Of a stretch of DNA of 64,000 bases, positions 1 to 11,599 are shown piece after piece. Location of the stretch: contig CM032228.1 of the NCBI GenBank assembly GCA_019009955.1, positions 203,780,501 through 203,844,500 on the forward strand, given 5' to 3'. This DNA is from Riptortus pedestris (taxonomy: Eukaryota > Arthropoda > Insecta > Hemiptera > Alydidae). Position 1 is the first letter of the stretch. Each line of letters begins with the position of its first letter. The position numbers were made by a program, and so were the translations under genes. The notes beneath the pieces were generated by a model. The model saw nothing but the letters and a program-made list of their open reading frames with translations, ran no database searches and had not been told where the DNA came from.

Positions 1-575
1 AGGGAACATTGGATTGTAACTATATGGAGTTATACTGTACACTACACCAGAAGATCTCTTGGCGACTTACGCTTCAGACGTCGTGTTGGGTTTTCTGGAA
101 TATGGGTAGAAAAAAGTGATTCGACTAAAGGATTGGGATGTGCGAGAAGGAGAGAGTTTAATTTCTGATATCGGGATTTGACGAGGGTTTAAACAAAAGG
201 AATATTGAGCTCATTATGGAGAGTTAAATTGGATACGTAACATGGGGAATCTGTAATTTTGCGGAGTATTCTGGATTGGAGGGTTTGGATTTTGTTGAAA
301 TTTGAAAGTTTAGTGGAACCCCAAAGTTCAAGTCCATATTGGTCTGAGTACTGTCGTATAAACCAATCGTTTGTTATGTAGTGATAGTTCAGATCCGTTG
401 TCAAGTAGTCTTAGTAGAAGTCTGTACCGTCGATTCAATTCTTGTCTTTTAATGTGACGAGAGGTTATCAAAAATCAGATATGAACTTCCTTATACTACT
501 GTTAAATGAAGATAATGTTTCGCTGCAACTCAATTATGTGGGATATATAGTTTCTTCCCGTTCCAATGCATCGTG
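1..575 (-). pseudogene. Broken non-LTR retrotransposon (jockey-like) reverse transcriptase C-terminal fragment
   Basis: Reading the minus strand from about 575 down to 1 gives the thumb/C-terminal part of a jockey-type reverse transcriptase, split over frames. Around 430-330 one frame reads LSLHNKRLVYTTVLRPIWT; after a frameshift near 330 it continues YGLELWGS, then a segment ending YVSNLTLHNELNIPFV at 189. The block of PIWTYG.(Q/E)LWG, then LR.IT..P.YVSN.TLH..L.IP is the usual order in jockey and X elements. Below 189 another frame reads HPNPLVES and, further on, RRLKRKSPRDLL, which matches the end of ORF2 in this group. At least two frameshifts and stops show it is dead. The catalytic part of the RT would lie above 575 but is not seen, so this is a truncated fragment. 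Family identification is from remembered motif order, not a search. Confidence 0.75.
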
Positions 576-1424
576 TCAGAAAGTTTAATAGATCTTTTTA
601 TTATTAACAAACAAGGTCATATGGTCAAATCTTCTGCATTTGTAATTGCTACGGAGAAAAATAAACCCTCCTCTACACTCCCGATTGAATGGAGAACTAA
701 ACATTACAACTGTCTTAAATGTGAAATTTCAACACTCTAAGGAATTCGTTTTTGATTATTGAGCAATACGTACAAATGTCACACCGAAACTAGTCTACAT
801 GAACATTCAAGGAGGATCAAATCTGAAAATCGAAATTAGTAAATATTTCACCAAAATGCCGAAAGTATATGCTGCTTTAGGTTTAGGGCAATATTTAACA
901 TAATTTAGCTAACTAGATTAGAATTTTTCGAATTTATAGATCAAAAGGGGATTCAAATACTATATACATTTCGTTTGTCAACATTTCATAATTTTGTCAT
1001 CCGCCTCTCTACAGGAAATACGGTTGCCTTCTAGAAAATTATAATAACGCTTCCGGTGTGAGATGGGGCTAATGAAGTGAATACACCCCGACTCCATAGG
1101 AAATAATGGTTCTATGAAGGTGAGTGAAGGCGCGCCCTGGAAGCGGGCCACGAACTACAGAAGAACTTCAGGGCTGAGTGAAGTATGTGAGGACTTGAAT
1201 TTAATTAAGTACCTTGTGTAAGGGAAGTTGCTGCCTCCTTAGCCTCCCTCGCTCTCTACCTTCTTCACGCTACACCGTTTGACAATGAAGAAACTACCTT
1301 CTCTGTTGGTTTAGGCTCTGATAGCTACTAGCTGGGGTAGTCTAGGAGCTAAACCCCACAACTATGCAAATTGAATATCCCTTTGCCCTGTAATTCATGT
1401 CTATTAAATTATACAATGCCAATG

Positions 1425-1860
1425 GTTTAACAGATTTCCCTTGAGAGAAATGAGGCCCATTCAAAATTATATGTATATCAGTCAACGCTGGTGCGTTCGA
1501 AAATTTTGTATGATCACATTTATTACTGTTTAAAATTGCATCAGGATGAGGGAAAGGTTTTGAGGGGAGGGGTTCGAATATTCGAAATAATAGTTGGATC
1601 AACAAATTTTATATAATTAATCGTTTTAAAAAATTGAATTCCCAATAATTGTTGCACTGCAATGTTTTTCATATACCTAAAATTAAGCAGTTATTTTGAA
1701 GTTTTAATATTCTCCCCGTCTGTACACCTTTCCAATGTCCAATTTCAGCCGTTAACGAACTATATATTTTACATGAAGGGCTTAATAGCTTGGTAACGAT
1801 CGAAGAAACATATTGATTGCTAGAGCGGTAATATACAAAATATACTTATAAAATTGTAAC
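1425..1860. repeat. Diverged fragments of interspersed family A
   Basis: Positions 1428-1480 resemble the hairpin end of family A in minus orientation (AACAGATTTCCCTTGAGAGAAAT, then GAGGCCCATTCAAAATTATAT). Positions 1690-1850 resemble its core in plus orientation (TTTCAGCCGTTAACGAACT, GGTAACGATCGAA, GCTAGAGCGGT). The two blocks are in opposite orientation, so this is a rearranged old copy. Confidence 0.55.
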
Positions 1861-1919
1861 CTCTGTCTGTACATTGATTTTTTTTATATCACTAAATTCA
1901 CGATACTTTTTCGTTTTAC

Positions 1920-2600
1920 ATGAAATAGAAAAGATATCAACTTTTGGTTGTGTCTGTTTTTTGTTGTAAGTGTTTTACTCCTAAAACCCTGAACTGAATT
2001 GGATGTAACTTGGCATGTGTATTTACAGAAATAGAATTAAGACTGTAGGTTATACTAATATTCTTAAAGACATTGGGGGTTGAGGGAGGGCAGAGATGAA
2101 AAATAACGATATATTATACGTTTTTATTTCAGAAATACTTATATAACAGAAGTTACTAAAAATAAGAAATTAACAATTTTTGTAAAGTACATTTTTGCAG
2201 AAAACCCGAAATATGGCGATATTTCATTTCATGACTCCATTAGAAAAACGTACCCATTCACCCCTAGAAATGTTAATACAGCTTAAAATCATGGAGGAAT
2301 TGATGCTAATTCACAAGCCGAGTAAAGTTATGTTCGGCTCAGTTTGGACACTATAAAATTTTGACTCCCGCTATAGTTTTTGGCGTACATCTCATTTATA
2401 CTTCGGTATAGAACAAAATTGTACATAACAAAAGTTACTTTAAATAACAAAATAAACAACTTTTGGTATGTGTCTCTTTCCCGAAAAACCAATAAGAAAC
2501 GAAATACCGCAATTTTTCATTTCAGGCCTCCCTTATAACTCCCACTCCTGTTCGTCTCTGAAAATATTAGTTTAGCCTGCAGTCTGACTTTGCCAAGTTT
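1920..2600 (+). repeat. Degenerate trimeric repeat (family B)
   Basis: Three diverged units follow one another, anchored at CAACTTTTGGTTGTGTC (about 1938), ACAATTTTTGTAAAGTAC (about 2173) and CAACTTTTGGTATGTGTC (about 2457), so the spacing is roughly 235-285 bp. The second and third also share a .AA.AGTTACT..AAATAA block upstream and TTTCATTTCA..(G/C)CTCC downstream. A further unit lies inverted at 45085-45330, so this is an interspersed family and not a local duplication only. No protein coding is apparent. Confidence 0.6.
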
Positions 2601-2759
2601 CATAAAATTCTGTTCTGTAGGTTAGGCGTGAAAAGATAACAAATAAACTTACACCAAAGTCAAAAAGTGTTGATATCGTTTCATTTCTATTTGAAACGAA
2701 AAAGAATCTTGATATTTTGAGAAATAAAATACAATGTGCAGACAGACGATACAATTATA

Positions 2760-2761
2760 TG

Positions 2762-2808
<47 letters not shown>

Positions 2809-2905
2809 ATATATAGGGACCTCATTGTCGTCAACCTCTAGGCAGGATTATTGGATATTTGACGAAATGTTTCCAAAATCCCGTCATTCCCTTCCGGAAG
2901 CTGAT
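2760..2905 (+). repeat. (TA)n/(TG)n tract plus family A right-end fragment
   Basis: A (TA)n tract at 2764-2796 is followed by (TG)n and then GGGACCTCATTGTCGTCAAC, TCTAGGCAGGATTATTGGA and ATTTGACGAAATGTTTCC. This order is that of the family A segment to the right of its (TA)n tract. The terminal hairpin is not recognisable, so the copy is truncated. Confidence 0.7.
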
Positions 2906-2999
2906 AACTATAATTAAAATTCATTTTATAATTTAGAAAAATAATAATATTATAGTAAAATATATTTTAGTAATAATATGTCATTCAAAAAATAATATA

Positions 3000-3660
3000 A
3001 ACCGTTTTGCATAAATTGATAGTAATCATGTTTCTTTTCAGAATTCATTTGTACTTATTTGGACAGAATAAATTGAAGGGAGCTCGTTTAGCAATTTAAT
3101 TAGGAAATCAGTTTTTTGTTTTTTTTCTCTTCTTTGCTTTCAATTTTTGTCATCTAGAATATTCTTTAGCTTTTAGAAATCAGCCGACAGATTTCCTCTT
3201 TCCAAAGTATTACAATGAAAAGTTACTTTAATTTATTTTTCAATTATTTGGGAAAAATAGTAATCATTTAGCTCATGCTTACAGATTTATTTATATAAAT
3301 GAAATAATAAGGTTTGTCCGGCATTAATGTTGCTGGGAAGCAAACAATATGTATTTTTCCCACAATAAGAAGCCTCAGTAAACAAGACTTGAAACCTTAT
3401 AGTTTGCACGGATTTGACAGTTTATATTAAAATCTGTATGAATAGAAATTGAAGAGTGCAATGAAGGCTGAAGAGAAAAGCTTACAAACAACACTTTGAA
3501 TTTTTGAGTTTAAAAAATATACTTATGGAATATTAATTGTAGGATTTCAATTTTTTTAACATGATTGGTTATACTGAGCTTCCCCCCTTCACTAAACCCC
3601 ATTTCACCATTGTTGAAATTTTTCTATTTATAAACTTGATCATTGGTATTATTATAAAAT
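3000..3660. other. No supported feature
   Basis: AT-rich sequence with short homopolymer runs. I see no coding, RNA or repeat signal here. Confidence 0.5.
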
Positions 3661-3667
3661 TATTTAT

Positions 3668-3860
3668 TAACGCCCACTTTTTGCAACTAACGCTAATTGG
3701 ACGGGTTATCTACTGGTTACCACCCTTTTTTAGCCAGGGTGGGACTAAGTATTTTATTTAATGAATTTCGTCACAATAAATTCCTTTGCCCAGGCGGGAA
3801 TCGAGCTCGCCACTCTAGGTTTACCATGTGAGATAAGGTCACGGGGCTAACCTGAGCCCC
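3668..3860 (-). repeat. tRNA-derived SINE
   Basis: On the minus strand the head reads GGGGCTCAGGTTAGCC, then AGAGTGGCGAGCTCGATTCCC (positions 3815-3795 or so), which fits a pol III B box of the GGTTCGANTCC type. The body continues with CCCACCCTGGCTAAAAAAGG, GGTAACCAGTAGATAACCCG and AGTTGCAAAAAGTGGGCGTT. The same head-body order recurs at 5625-5809, 24862-25075 and 36940-37147. Confidence 0.85.
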
Positions 3861-3923
3861 TTCCTTATTATATCAGATGCTTAAATTTCGAGAAAGGTTT
3901 CAATCAAATCGATGGGAAGAAAT

Positions 3924-3926
3924 GTA

Positions 3927-3982
<56 letters not shown>

Positions 3983-4155
3983 CATTTTTCTGGTGGTGTG
4001 TGTTTGCGTGTGCGTGTGTGTGAGTATATGTGATCATTATTTGTTTTTGCTCAGGCTTAGATAATCCAATTTTTTATATATTTTAGTAATAAACAATTCT
4101 TATTTTAACCCATGAATCATTTTGCGTATGTTTGTGTAAAAGTGGAACATACATA

Positions 4156-4188
<33 letters not shown>

Positions 4189-4226
4189 TATATACACACA
4201 TATATATATATACACATATATATATT
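3924..4226. repeat. (TA)n and mixed TA/CA/GT microsatellites
   Basis: A (TA)n run occupies about 3924-3979, a GT/GC-rich run 3994-4024, and a mixed TA/CACA run 4153-4226. Open frames here (runs of Ile/Tyr/Val/Cys) are translations of the microsatellite. Confidence 0.95.
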
Positions 4227-4559
4227 AGAAAAAAAAACTTGGAGGTGAAGGAGGAAGTATTTGTGAGTTGTAGGTGGAAATGACCCCTCCCTATGACCCC
4301 GATATCGGGCGATATTTTAGAAAAGAGAGGATTCCCTAGCCTGCTTCTGATATCTACCTTAGCTTCCAGCATTTTTATCTTCACTCCCTTCCCCCGACAT
4401 TTCTTTTCTCTCTATAGCAGATTCTCCACACATTTCTTCTCGCTCCATTTGGCACCCCCCTCCCCCTATTATTCTTATTATTCATACAATAAGACTCCTA
4501 GCATTCCACCTTCGTCCTTTGCTTCTTTTCAATATATATTCCTATTCCGTATGATATGA

Positions 4560-5620
4560 GAAATAAATGCCAGCTCAAAAATTGTATTTTTAGTAGTTCA
4601 ACATTATTTTTTGTGTTTTTGTATGTACTGTTTTTTTTTAGTTATTTATTTATTTTTATATTTTTTTTCTAAAATCAGTTTTATTCTTGATTGAATAATA
4701 GAAATGCCATAAAATTATATGTATTGTTCAATTAAATGTTTAAAAACATAATAGGGTACTTTATAAATCATGAGGAAGTGGTATTCACCTGAAAGAGGCA
4801 ATTGATTGAGGGTTTGAAGCATATTCTTGTATCTTGTTTTATGAATAGGTGTTATTCTATTTCTGTAAAAAAAAAAAAAAATCATATTTTTTTTTTCATC
4901 AGTGGTACTTTATATTGATGGAATGGCATTATGTTTGACTCCTCAAAGACCTGATGCTCACTTCTGAATTCAGAGTATTAAATTATGATAGGTGTTATCC
5001 CAAAGCATAACGCTGCAAGTTAACCGACTATGGAAATGCCCGAACTTTATTAATAACAAGAGTTTCCATTGGAAAATATTTCTCAGCACATTTTAGTAAA
5101 AAAGCAAAGCGATTTTAGTTTTTACCTTGGTTCTTTAAATTGACTAAACTTGGCCAGGTTTTTTCCCACACACAATTGTAAAAATATCATCTTGGAGACA
5201 GTTGAAATGTCTCAATTAATCATTGATGATTTAGAAGTGATCGCTATTTCTGGGCTCTGGATAGGCAACAACAAACTCATAAATATTTAATGATACACAC
5301 CCAGCCGCACTACTTCTAACAATAAGCATATATTCACTTATTAGCAAGAAATACTTAACGAGGAACGATTTAAATTTCGACCGATGTCAGCCAATATACA
5401 ACAAAAATCTTCAAAAACCTAAAAACTTTAAACATTTATATTGATTATGGCATGGAATTATTATGGTAGGTCTATGATATAATTTAATACTTAAACACGA
5501 TTTTTAACGTTATAGTTTCATTTAAACTTTTGATTCAGCGTAATTCACTATGCATATTTAATTTTATACCAATTATCAGACGTTCAATAGAACTAGTGTG
5601 CTTATAGAAGATCATTTCTA
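4560..5620. other. No supported feature
   Basis: AT-rich, with poly(T)/poly(A) runs (for example near 4868 and 4887). Nothing recognisable on either strand. Confidence 0.5.
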
Positions 5621-5624
5621 ATTA

Positions 5625-5809
5625 TTAACGTCCACTTTTGGCAACTATGGCTAATGGGGGCGGGATATCTCCCTTTTTGAGCCATAGTGGGACTTTTTTT
5701 CGTCACTAAATAAATTTTTATTTCTCAGGTGGGATTTGAACTCACCACTCTAGGTTTACCATGTGATTAAGGTCAACCCTTTAACTCACATGGCTAACCT
5801 GATTCCCCC
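5625..5809 (-). repeat. tRNA-derived SINE, near full length
   Basis: On the minus strand the head is AATCAGGTTAGCCATGTGAG, which fits an A-box-like TRGYNNA pattern. It is followed by GAGTTCAAATCCC (B-box-like), a body including TTTATTTAGTGACGAAAAAA, then CCATTAGCCATAGTTGCCAA and AAAGTGGACGTTAATAATTAG. The order is identical to the copy at 36940-37147. Confidence 0.85.
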
Positions 5810-6135
5810 TAATAGAGGAGTAGATTCAGACTTAATTCCAGAATATTACGTCAGCTAACTAGTTAACTACCAAAATGCGCTGGGGTTGGCTCCAGTGTAG
5901 GACGTAAGAGACTTGTAAGTAAGTCAGTCTTTATCTTGTTCTGGTTCCGTTGGCAGACTTGTTGACATATCTTCTGAATTACTAAAGATAATAATAAAAA
6001 AAACTGGCATATCCAATTGATAATTTACATAGGAATACTTATTAAGAAAATTACTCATACGCAAGAAGTTCCAATATCATTGCCTTGTAATATCATTGGG
6101 TAATTCATTATTAAATTCATATTCGGATGTAGATC

Positions 6136-6136
<1 letters not shown>

Positions 6137-6181
<45 letters not shown>
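6137..6181. repeat. (TA)n microsatellite
   Basis: About 22 uninterrupted TA units. No family A flank is recognisable around it, unlike many other (TA)n tracts in the window. Confidence 0.95.
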
Positions 6182-6183
<2 letters not shown>

Positions 6184-6694
6184 ACAATTAATCAGGGGAA
6201 TAGATAAATAAAACGTCTTTCATTCAAGTCCCTCGTAAAATAACCAGAATTCCCTTTGGTTGAATGACCCACAGAATACTCCATTTTAAAAGTTCTATTT
6301 TGGTCTCATAGTACTAACAGTCAGTTTATAAGCAAAACTTTAGGCTTAAGCTAAACATGAGATGTTAAGTGATGTAAGTACTAAAAGCTTTAGCAGGAAA
6401 TAGGAAAATTCGTCGGACTGGAGGCTAAAATAAATTAAAAAAAAATACAAGTAGTTCCATTAATAACCAAGTCAGAGAAAAAAGGATGGAACCAAAAGTG
6501 TAGACGATTGGATTTTAAATATCATTGGTTATGTAATATTTCCCAATGAAATTTTTAAATATTACCTTTTTTACGTACGTCTACGTCAAGCATAATTCAA
6601 TGCCCCTAGAGCAGTTTGCTAACAGATGTACGAATATCCATCCATCCATCCATATCCTTAGTTTTAGCCCTACAAAAACTTTTAGTTTCCTAAA

Positions 6695-6773
6695 GAAATT
6701 TCCAAGGTTTGCATCATGAGTACAGCCTTTATAGCTGGTTTTTTTAAGGCGAATATGTTAAAATGGATTGCAT
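6695..6773 (+). repeat. Family A right-end fragment
   Basis: GCATCATGAGTACAGCCT, TATAGCTGG and AAGGCGAATATGTTAAAA follow the order seen at the right hairpin end of complete family A copies such as 12990-13714. The hairpin arms are decayed. A (CATC)n run lies just upstream, near 6640. Confidence 0.55.
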
Positions 6774-7148
6774 CTGGTCTAAAATGTACTTAATATTCTT
6801 ATCAAATAATCCTATTATTAAAACTCTAAGGAAGCAATAAATGAATTTATTGAAAGATGGGCGAGGTCACACGCAATGCTACAGATCTGCTCATTCTTCT
6901 TGTTCAGGATCGAGTAGTCAGACTAGTTTCACTTCACCTTCTTTTTGCTATTCGGAATTAATTCTGCTTGTGACAGACAGATGGAGAGAGTAAGAGATAT
7001 TGTAATGAATAAGAGAGAGTTTGCTACAAGGTGATGGTGAGGGTCCAGCTTAGCAGCCCTTTCGAACTGGTTCAGACTTCTTACAACTATATCTACTTCT
7101 CGATCTGTAACGTATACAGTATTTTAGACTGAAGTGCATTGACTACAT

Positions 7149-7571
7149 TTGACCAACGAGTTGCTGTATAAATGTTATGACTCTTGGCCTTCCATCATAG
7201 TCGTGTGGCTGGCTGGTCTTGGCCCTTCATGGGATTTTGATCTGAACATTCCTTTTCGTTATCTGTCACCCTTGCTTATTGTTTGTTTACATCCCGCAAA
7301 CGCGTTAAAAACAGAAGTTTTCAAACTTATTTCGACCATATATCTGGAGAAGGTTAATTCCTACTACAAAACGATGGAATTTTGTCCATTCTTTCTTAAA
7401 ATGCTAATCCATATATGTTTCTACTTTTTGTCCACTCATCGGGGCTTTAAAAATCCCATAGCCAAAGCTTTTGCTATTATTATTTTAACTGAAGGGGTTC
7501 AGTTGGGATTTAACTATGCCGCCACGATCTGGCTGAAATTGAAAAGTTGCAATCATTATTTATATATTTAA
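7149..7571 (+). CDS. Unassigned 140-codon open frame
   Basis: The longest open frame in this part of the window that is not explained by a microsatellite or recognised transposon. It starts at a TTG, so no ATG supports the start, and no convincing acceptor or donor bounds it. The translation is hydrophobic, with stretches such as FFLKMLIHICFYFL and AFAIIILTEGVQLGF that could span a membrane. I recognise no family. In DNA this AT-rich a frame of this length can arise by chance or be a piece of an old transposon; I favour chance. Confidence 0.12.
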   Translation: MTNELLYKCYDSWPSIIVVWLAGLGPSWDFDLNIPFRYLSPLLIVCLHPANALKTEVFKLISTIYLEKVNSYYKTMEFCPFFLKMLIHICFYFLSTHRGFKNPIAKAFAIIILTEGVQLGFNYAATIWLKLKSCNHYLYI

Positions 7572-7639
7572 CCATATTTTCATAATCGATTATTTCTGCT
7601 AACTAATTGTCCAAATTAGTGGAATATATTTTATTTTCA

Positions 7640-7860
7640 TAAACATATCGCTGACAGTGGTTCAGGGAGGCGGGTGTTCAATTTGGCTTTAAACATGGTT
7701 TTTCTAGAATCGTGGGTTCAATTCTGTTGTGGGCAATATGATATTATTTCTTGATAAACTGAGTACATAAAAATTTAATTCTATCCAGACTAAAAGAGGG
7801 TAGAACCTCTAGATAACCTGTCTCAAATAGTTGTGATATCTAAAAATGGACTTTCATAAG
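7640..7860 (+). repeat. Diverged tRNA-derived SINE
   Basis: GTGGGTTCAATTCTGTTGTG (about 7724) fits a B box. It is followed by CCAGACTAAAAGAGGGTAGA, AACCTCTAGATAACCTGTC and AAAATGGACTTTCATAA, matching the body order of the SINEs at 5625 and 36940. The head is poorly preserved. Confidence 0.6.
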
Positions 7861-8289
7861 TATGTATTTATTTAAATGAGGTTCGCAACGAGGGCGCTTT
7901 TTTTATCCTTAGAATGGAAAATTACAAAAGGAGAAAAGAAATAAAACATGAAACCAGAGGTATCTCTAATGAGAAGTGGAATGCAGTAATTCATGAAAAG
8001 ATTAGAATCCTAAAGTCCATATTTAGGAATGTATGAAAATAGCAGGTAATCATAATTCAGGTTAATGAAAATCTTGAATTTATTCAGAATTATTATTATG
8101 AATAAATTCAAAATGGAATAAAATATAAAGATTAAATTGTAGGATAAATATATCCTGTGTTACTTCTCCGAATAACATATAAATAAGAGAGCTTGAATGA
8201 AATAGAATCATCTGGTCTTGGGACCATTTGCTTCTGCTTCATGTTATTACGGTCCATTACAGCCCCTTCCAGGCAACTTATCTTTCGTT

Positions 8290-8620
8290 CACTAGCAAAC
8301 ATCTATTCTCACGAATCTGCAAGACCAAGTATTGCTGAGCTGTTTAAAATCTAGCATATGTCGTTCTTATAAATTTAGTATAGGTTATTTCCCGTGCCAT
8401 AAGCTGCATATTGGACACTTTCGTTTGACCCCCGAACACTTTGTGTTGGCTAACGAGGACCTACCTCCCTGCAATGATTTATATCTGATTTACTGTGTGA
8501 GTCTCTTGTTTATTGTAACCTTACCTATAGTTACCTTTCTTATTTTTGGTATAGCCCCTTCCAATATAAAGTTAATCAGTTTTGATGCTATTGGGTCACC
8601 TTGTCCTAAGTAATGGTAAG
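8290..8620 (+). pseudogene. Possible LINE ORF2 C-terminal remnant
   Basis: The frame around 8395-8475 reads CHKLHIGHFRLTPEHFVLAN and then EDLPPC. This resembles the segment L.IGH.RLTH..LL..ED.P.C that follows RNase H in many insect non-LTR elements. The expected second cysteine and the VKHIL block are not preserved, and the downstream residues are unlike the family, so the element is heavily decayed or the match is partly fortuitous. No RNase H is visible upstream. Confidence 0.35.
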
Positions 8621-8689
8621 CTCAAAGTTGACCTTAGTCAAGTGATTGCATTTACAAAGGATTGTTACGTACACTGGTAGATGATGAAG

Positions 8690-9560
8690 ACTCAGGAGAA
8701 GATCGATGGAATCCAGTATCAGTATGATGATGTTGGTAATGATGATGATGATGACGGTGATGATGATGATAATGATTAAATTAATTGAAGAAATGTTCTT
8801 ATTTTAAGGTTTTAACTTTATTTTTTAAGAATTTACATTATTTTTTTTTTCAATTGTTTATGGATTTTTAGAAATATTTATGTTGTAAAAAGTGTTAGCT
8901 AGTTCGTTCGCCAATTGTGTAGGAAATTAAGGCGTTTTGAAATTTCAGATTTCAGAATTTGGATATTCCGAAGTGTTGATGATGGTGGTGATGGTGATAT
9001 TGGCGATGATGTTGATGATGAATGATTTTGTGTTATTGATGTTGATGGTAAACGATGATGATGGTGGTGATGGTGATGGCGATGATGTTGCTGATGATGA
9101 CGGTGATGATGATGATAATAATAATAATAATTAAATTAATTGAATAAATATTAGGATTTTAACCTTATTTTTTAAGAATTTTCATAATTTTTTTTTTCAA
9201 TTTTTTATGGATTTTTATAAATATTTATGTTGTATAAAATGTTAGCTAGTTCGTTCGCCAATTGTGTATGAAATTAAGGCGTTTTGAAATTTCAGATTTC
9301 AGAATTTGGATATTCCGAAGTGTTGATGATGGTAGTGATTGATGGTGATGTTGATAATGAATGATTTTGTGTTATTGATGTTGATGATGATGATGGCGAT
9401 GATGTTGATGATGACGGTGATGATGATAATGATAATAATAATAATAATTAAATTAATTGAATAAATATTAGGATTTTAACCTTATTTTTTAAGAGTTTTC
9501 ATAATTTTTGATCTCAATTTTTTATGGATTTTTAGAAATATTTATGTTGTAAAATGTGAG
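8690..9560 (+). repeat. GAT-rich tandem duplication, about 2.5 units of 310-345 bp
   Basis: The unit contains GTTAGCTAGTTCGTTCGCCA, a segment with GGCGTTTTGAAATTTCAGA, a (GAT)n/(GGT)n tract ending (AAT)n, TTAAATTAATTGAA, and TTTTATGGATTTTTAGAAAT. Boundaries repeat near 8895 and 9241, with a partial unit before and after. The trinucleotide tract differs in length between units. An open frame at 8937-9134 ending in Asp and Asn runs is just this repeat in translation. Confidence 0.9.
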
Positions 9561-9899
9561 CTTTTTTGTGGAAATAGAAATTTTTAGATATCCTGAAACG
9601 AAATCCATTTTGCTAACCGAAAAACAAATGAAAAGTGATGTAAATTTTATTTAAAAAATGATAATTTCATGCTAAATTGCATGTATTTTTAAAAAAAATT
9701 ATAAAATAATCGATAAAAACAATTATTTTTTTTAACATTTTAGTGGAATTTTTGTATTTTTTATCGTTGGTTTTTGTTTTGGAAATCACGTCTTTTTGAA
9801 AAGTGCGCCAGAAACCCCCTTTTATATCTACTGATGGACCACCTGAAGGCGGCCTACGTCTCGCAAGGGCTTGTAGTGTATAGTAAGTAAGTTAATGAT

Positions 9900-11330
9900 A
9901 TTCAATAGTCTCTCTTAATGTTCTTCAAATAATGTTTAACCATTTTTATTTTAAGAAACATGGCACTTGTTGAAAGCATTTTCCAATGCGACACAATTGA
10001 TCTTCCTACAGTCTAATCGTATAAAGAGAGGCTGGAAAATCATGGAGAATTACTATTTCGAAAATGTATGTCGAACTATTTCAAATTTTGGTCGAAGAAA
10101 TAGGAAATTTGATCGGTACGATATTAAATAAACGTCCATAATTATTAATGTGTGGACAGAACTGAAGATTCGACGGTTCACATTCAGTCTTATCCCTCAT
10201 TACACCTCTTAACTCTCCAACTACCTATTAATTAAACATCTAATTATGGAATTTATAACAGCTATACTATAATTAAAAAGTAAACATTTAAGAATTTACT
10301 TTGATTTATTATTGTATTTTTTTAGAATATAATATATATTTTGATTTATAATTAGTTTTTATGTATATATTTAGAAAGGAAGGATTTTAAATATAAAATA
10401 ATTAGTTGGCTTTGTTAGATTAAAACAAATATCTTATGTAATCGAATTAAATTTACTAGGTTAGTTAATTAATAGTACACTGTTTAATTGGATAATATTT
10501 ACGTTGTTCCATTTTATTAATTACATCGCTTTCAGCAAGAAGGCTTGTAAAGTAAAGCCAACTTTGACAAAGAAAACACCCCGAGAAGAAATTCTACGGG
10601 GTAAAATAACATTCTAATGGAATTGACTGAACTCGAAGGAAGTGGAGCCCTTGTTTAAGCTGCAGTTAATCTGATTTTACTGCGGCTAGAAAAGCTTCCC
10701 AAAGACAGTAAAACAAACCTTGGAATTACTCAACGTTTCTTCAATTACACAATTGGATTAATGAAGTTGTTCTGGTTAGAATACACTGTCGTTTTATGTT
10801 TACAATCCGCGGAATGGAACGAAATTGTCAGTTTCATTTTTAGCAAATCTCCCTTGAAGAAAATGAGCTATTCCCGATGTCATTTGAGAAAACATTTTTC
10901 TAAAGTCCATAGAAATTTAAACAGTTACATTGATTGCTTCGTTTTCAATCCTCTGTAATCCACAATTTTTGAGGATCGAATGGGCTTCCCATAAAAAGAT
11001 GTATAGGGAGATGCCCCTTCGCCCCATTTTTGAATTTGAGAAAGTGGGCTGTATGGTAAAAGGGAGGGTGGGGGTGTAAATTATAAAGCATGGATGGATA
11101 TAATAGAATATAATGAAGTGATATCAATAATAATGAGAACAAATAATAAAATGAAGTTGTTTATCTTTTAAAATCTAATAATGTTCCAATTGTTGAGCTG
11201 CTGTGGGTTGGTTGGAGCGGGTTGCTGTGGTGATGCCCATTATTGGGTTTATGCCAGTTAGCTTCGATGTGTGACGAATTTTGAAATAAATGTGAGTACT
11301 CACTTTATTTATTGTTCTTGTTTCTTCTCC
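9900..11330. other. No supported feature
   Basis: AT-rich. Short open frames at 10761-10958 and 10945-11142 (opposite strands) have no recognisable domain or splice context. Confidence 0.5.
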
Positions 11331-11580
11331 TTCCTGGTTCTTCCTCGGTTCATCGTCCGACTGGCCCTTTTACGCCTACTCTTGCATTTTGAGGGGGGTT
11401 TTCACCTCGATGATAATAGAGCTCCTTTTACTTGCCGCACTAGGCCCCCATCTTGTTCCCGTCTTCTTGCCCTTTCCTGCCGGTCCCCCTCGTGGCTGGA
11501 TACGCTGGCAGCGAGGTTCCCAGTCCAGGGCAAGGATGAGGACGGTGGATGACGTCGCGCGCCTGCTTCACTCTTAGCGG
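11330..11580. other. GC- and CpG-rich patch
   Basis: This 250-bp interval is clearly more GC-rich than its surroundings and contains CpG clusters such as GACGTCGCGCGCCTG at 11548-11562. Frames stay open on both strands: plus 11271-11552, and a minus frame of 57 codons from about 11577. No domain is recognisable in any frame. It could be a promoter-proximal or 5' exon region, or an insertion from a GC-rich repeat. I cannot decide. Confidence 0.35.
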
Positions 11581-11599
11581 ACTTGATTCTTCCACGAAC

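Noticed and set aside
8937..9134. Asp/Asn-rich protein
   Set aside because: Translation of the (GAT)n/(AAT)n tract inside the tandem duplication.
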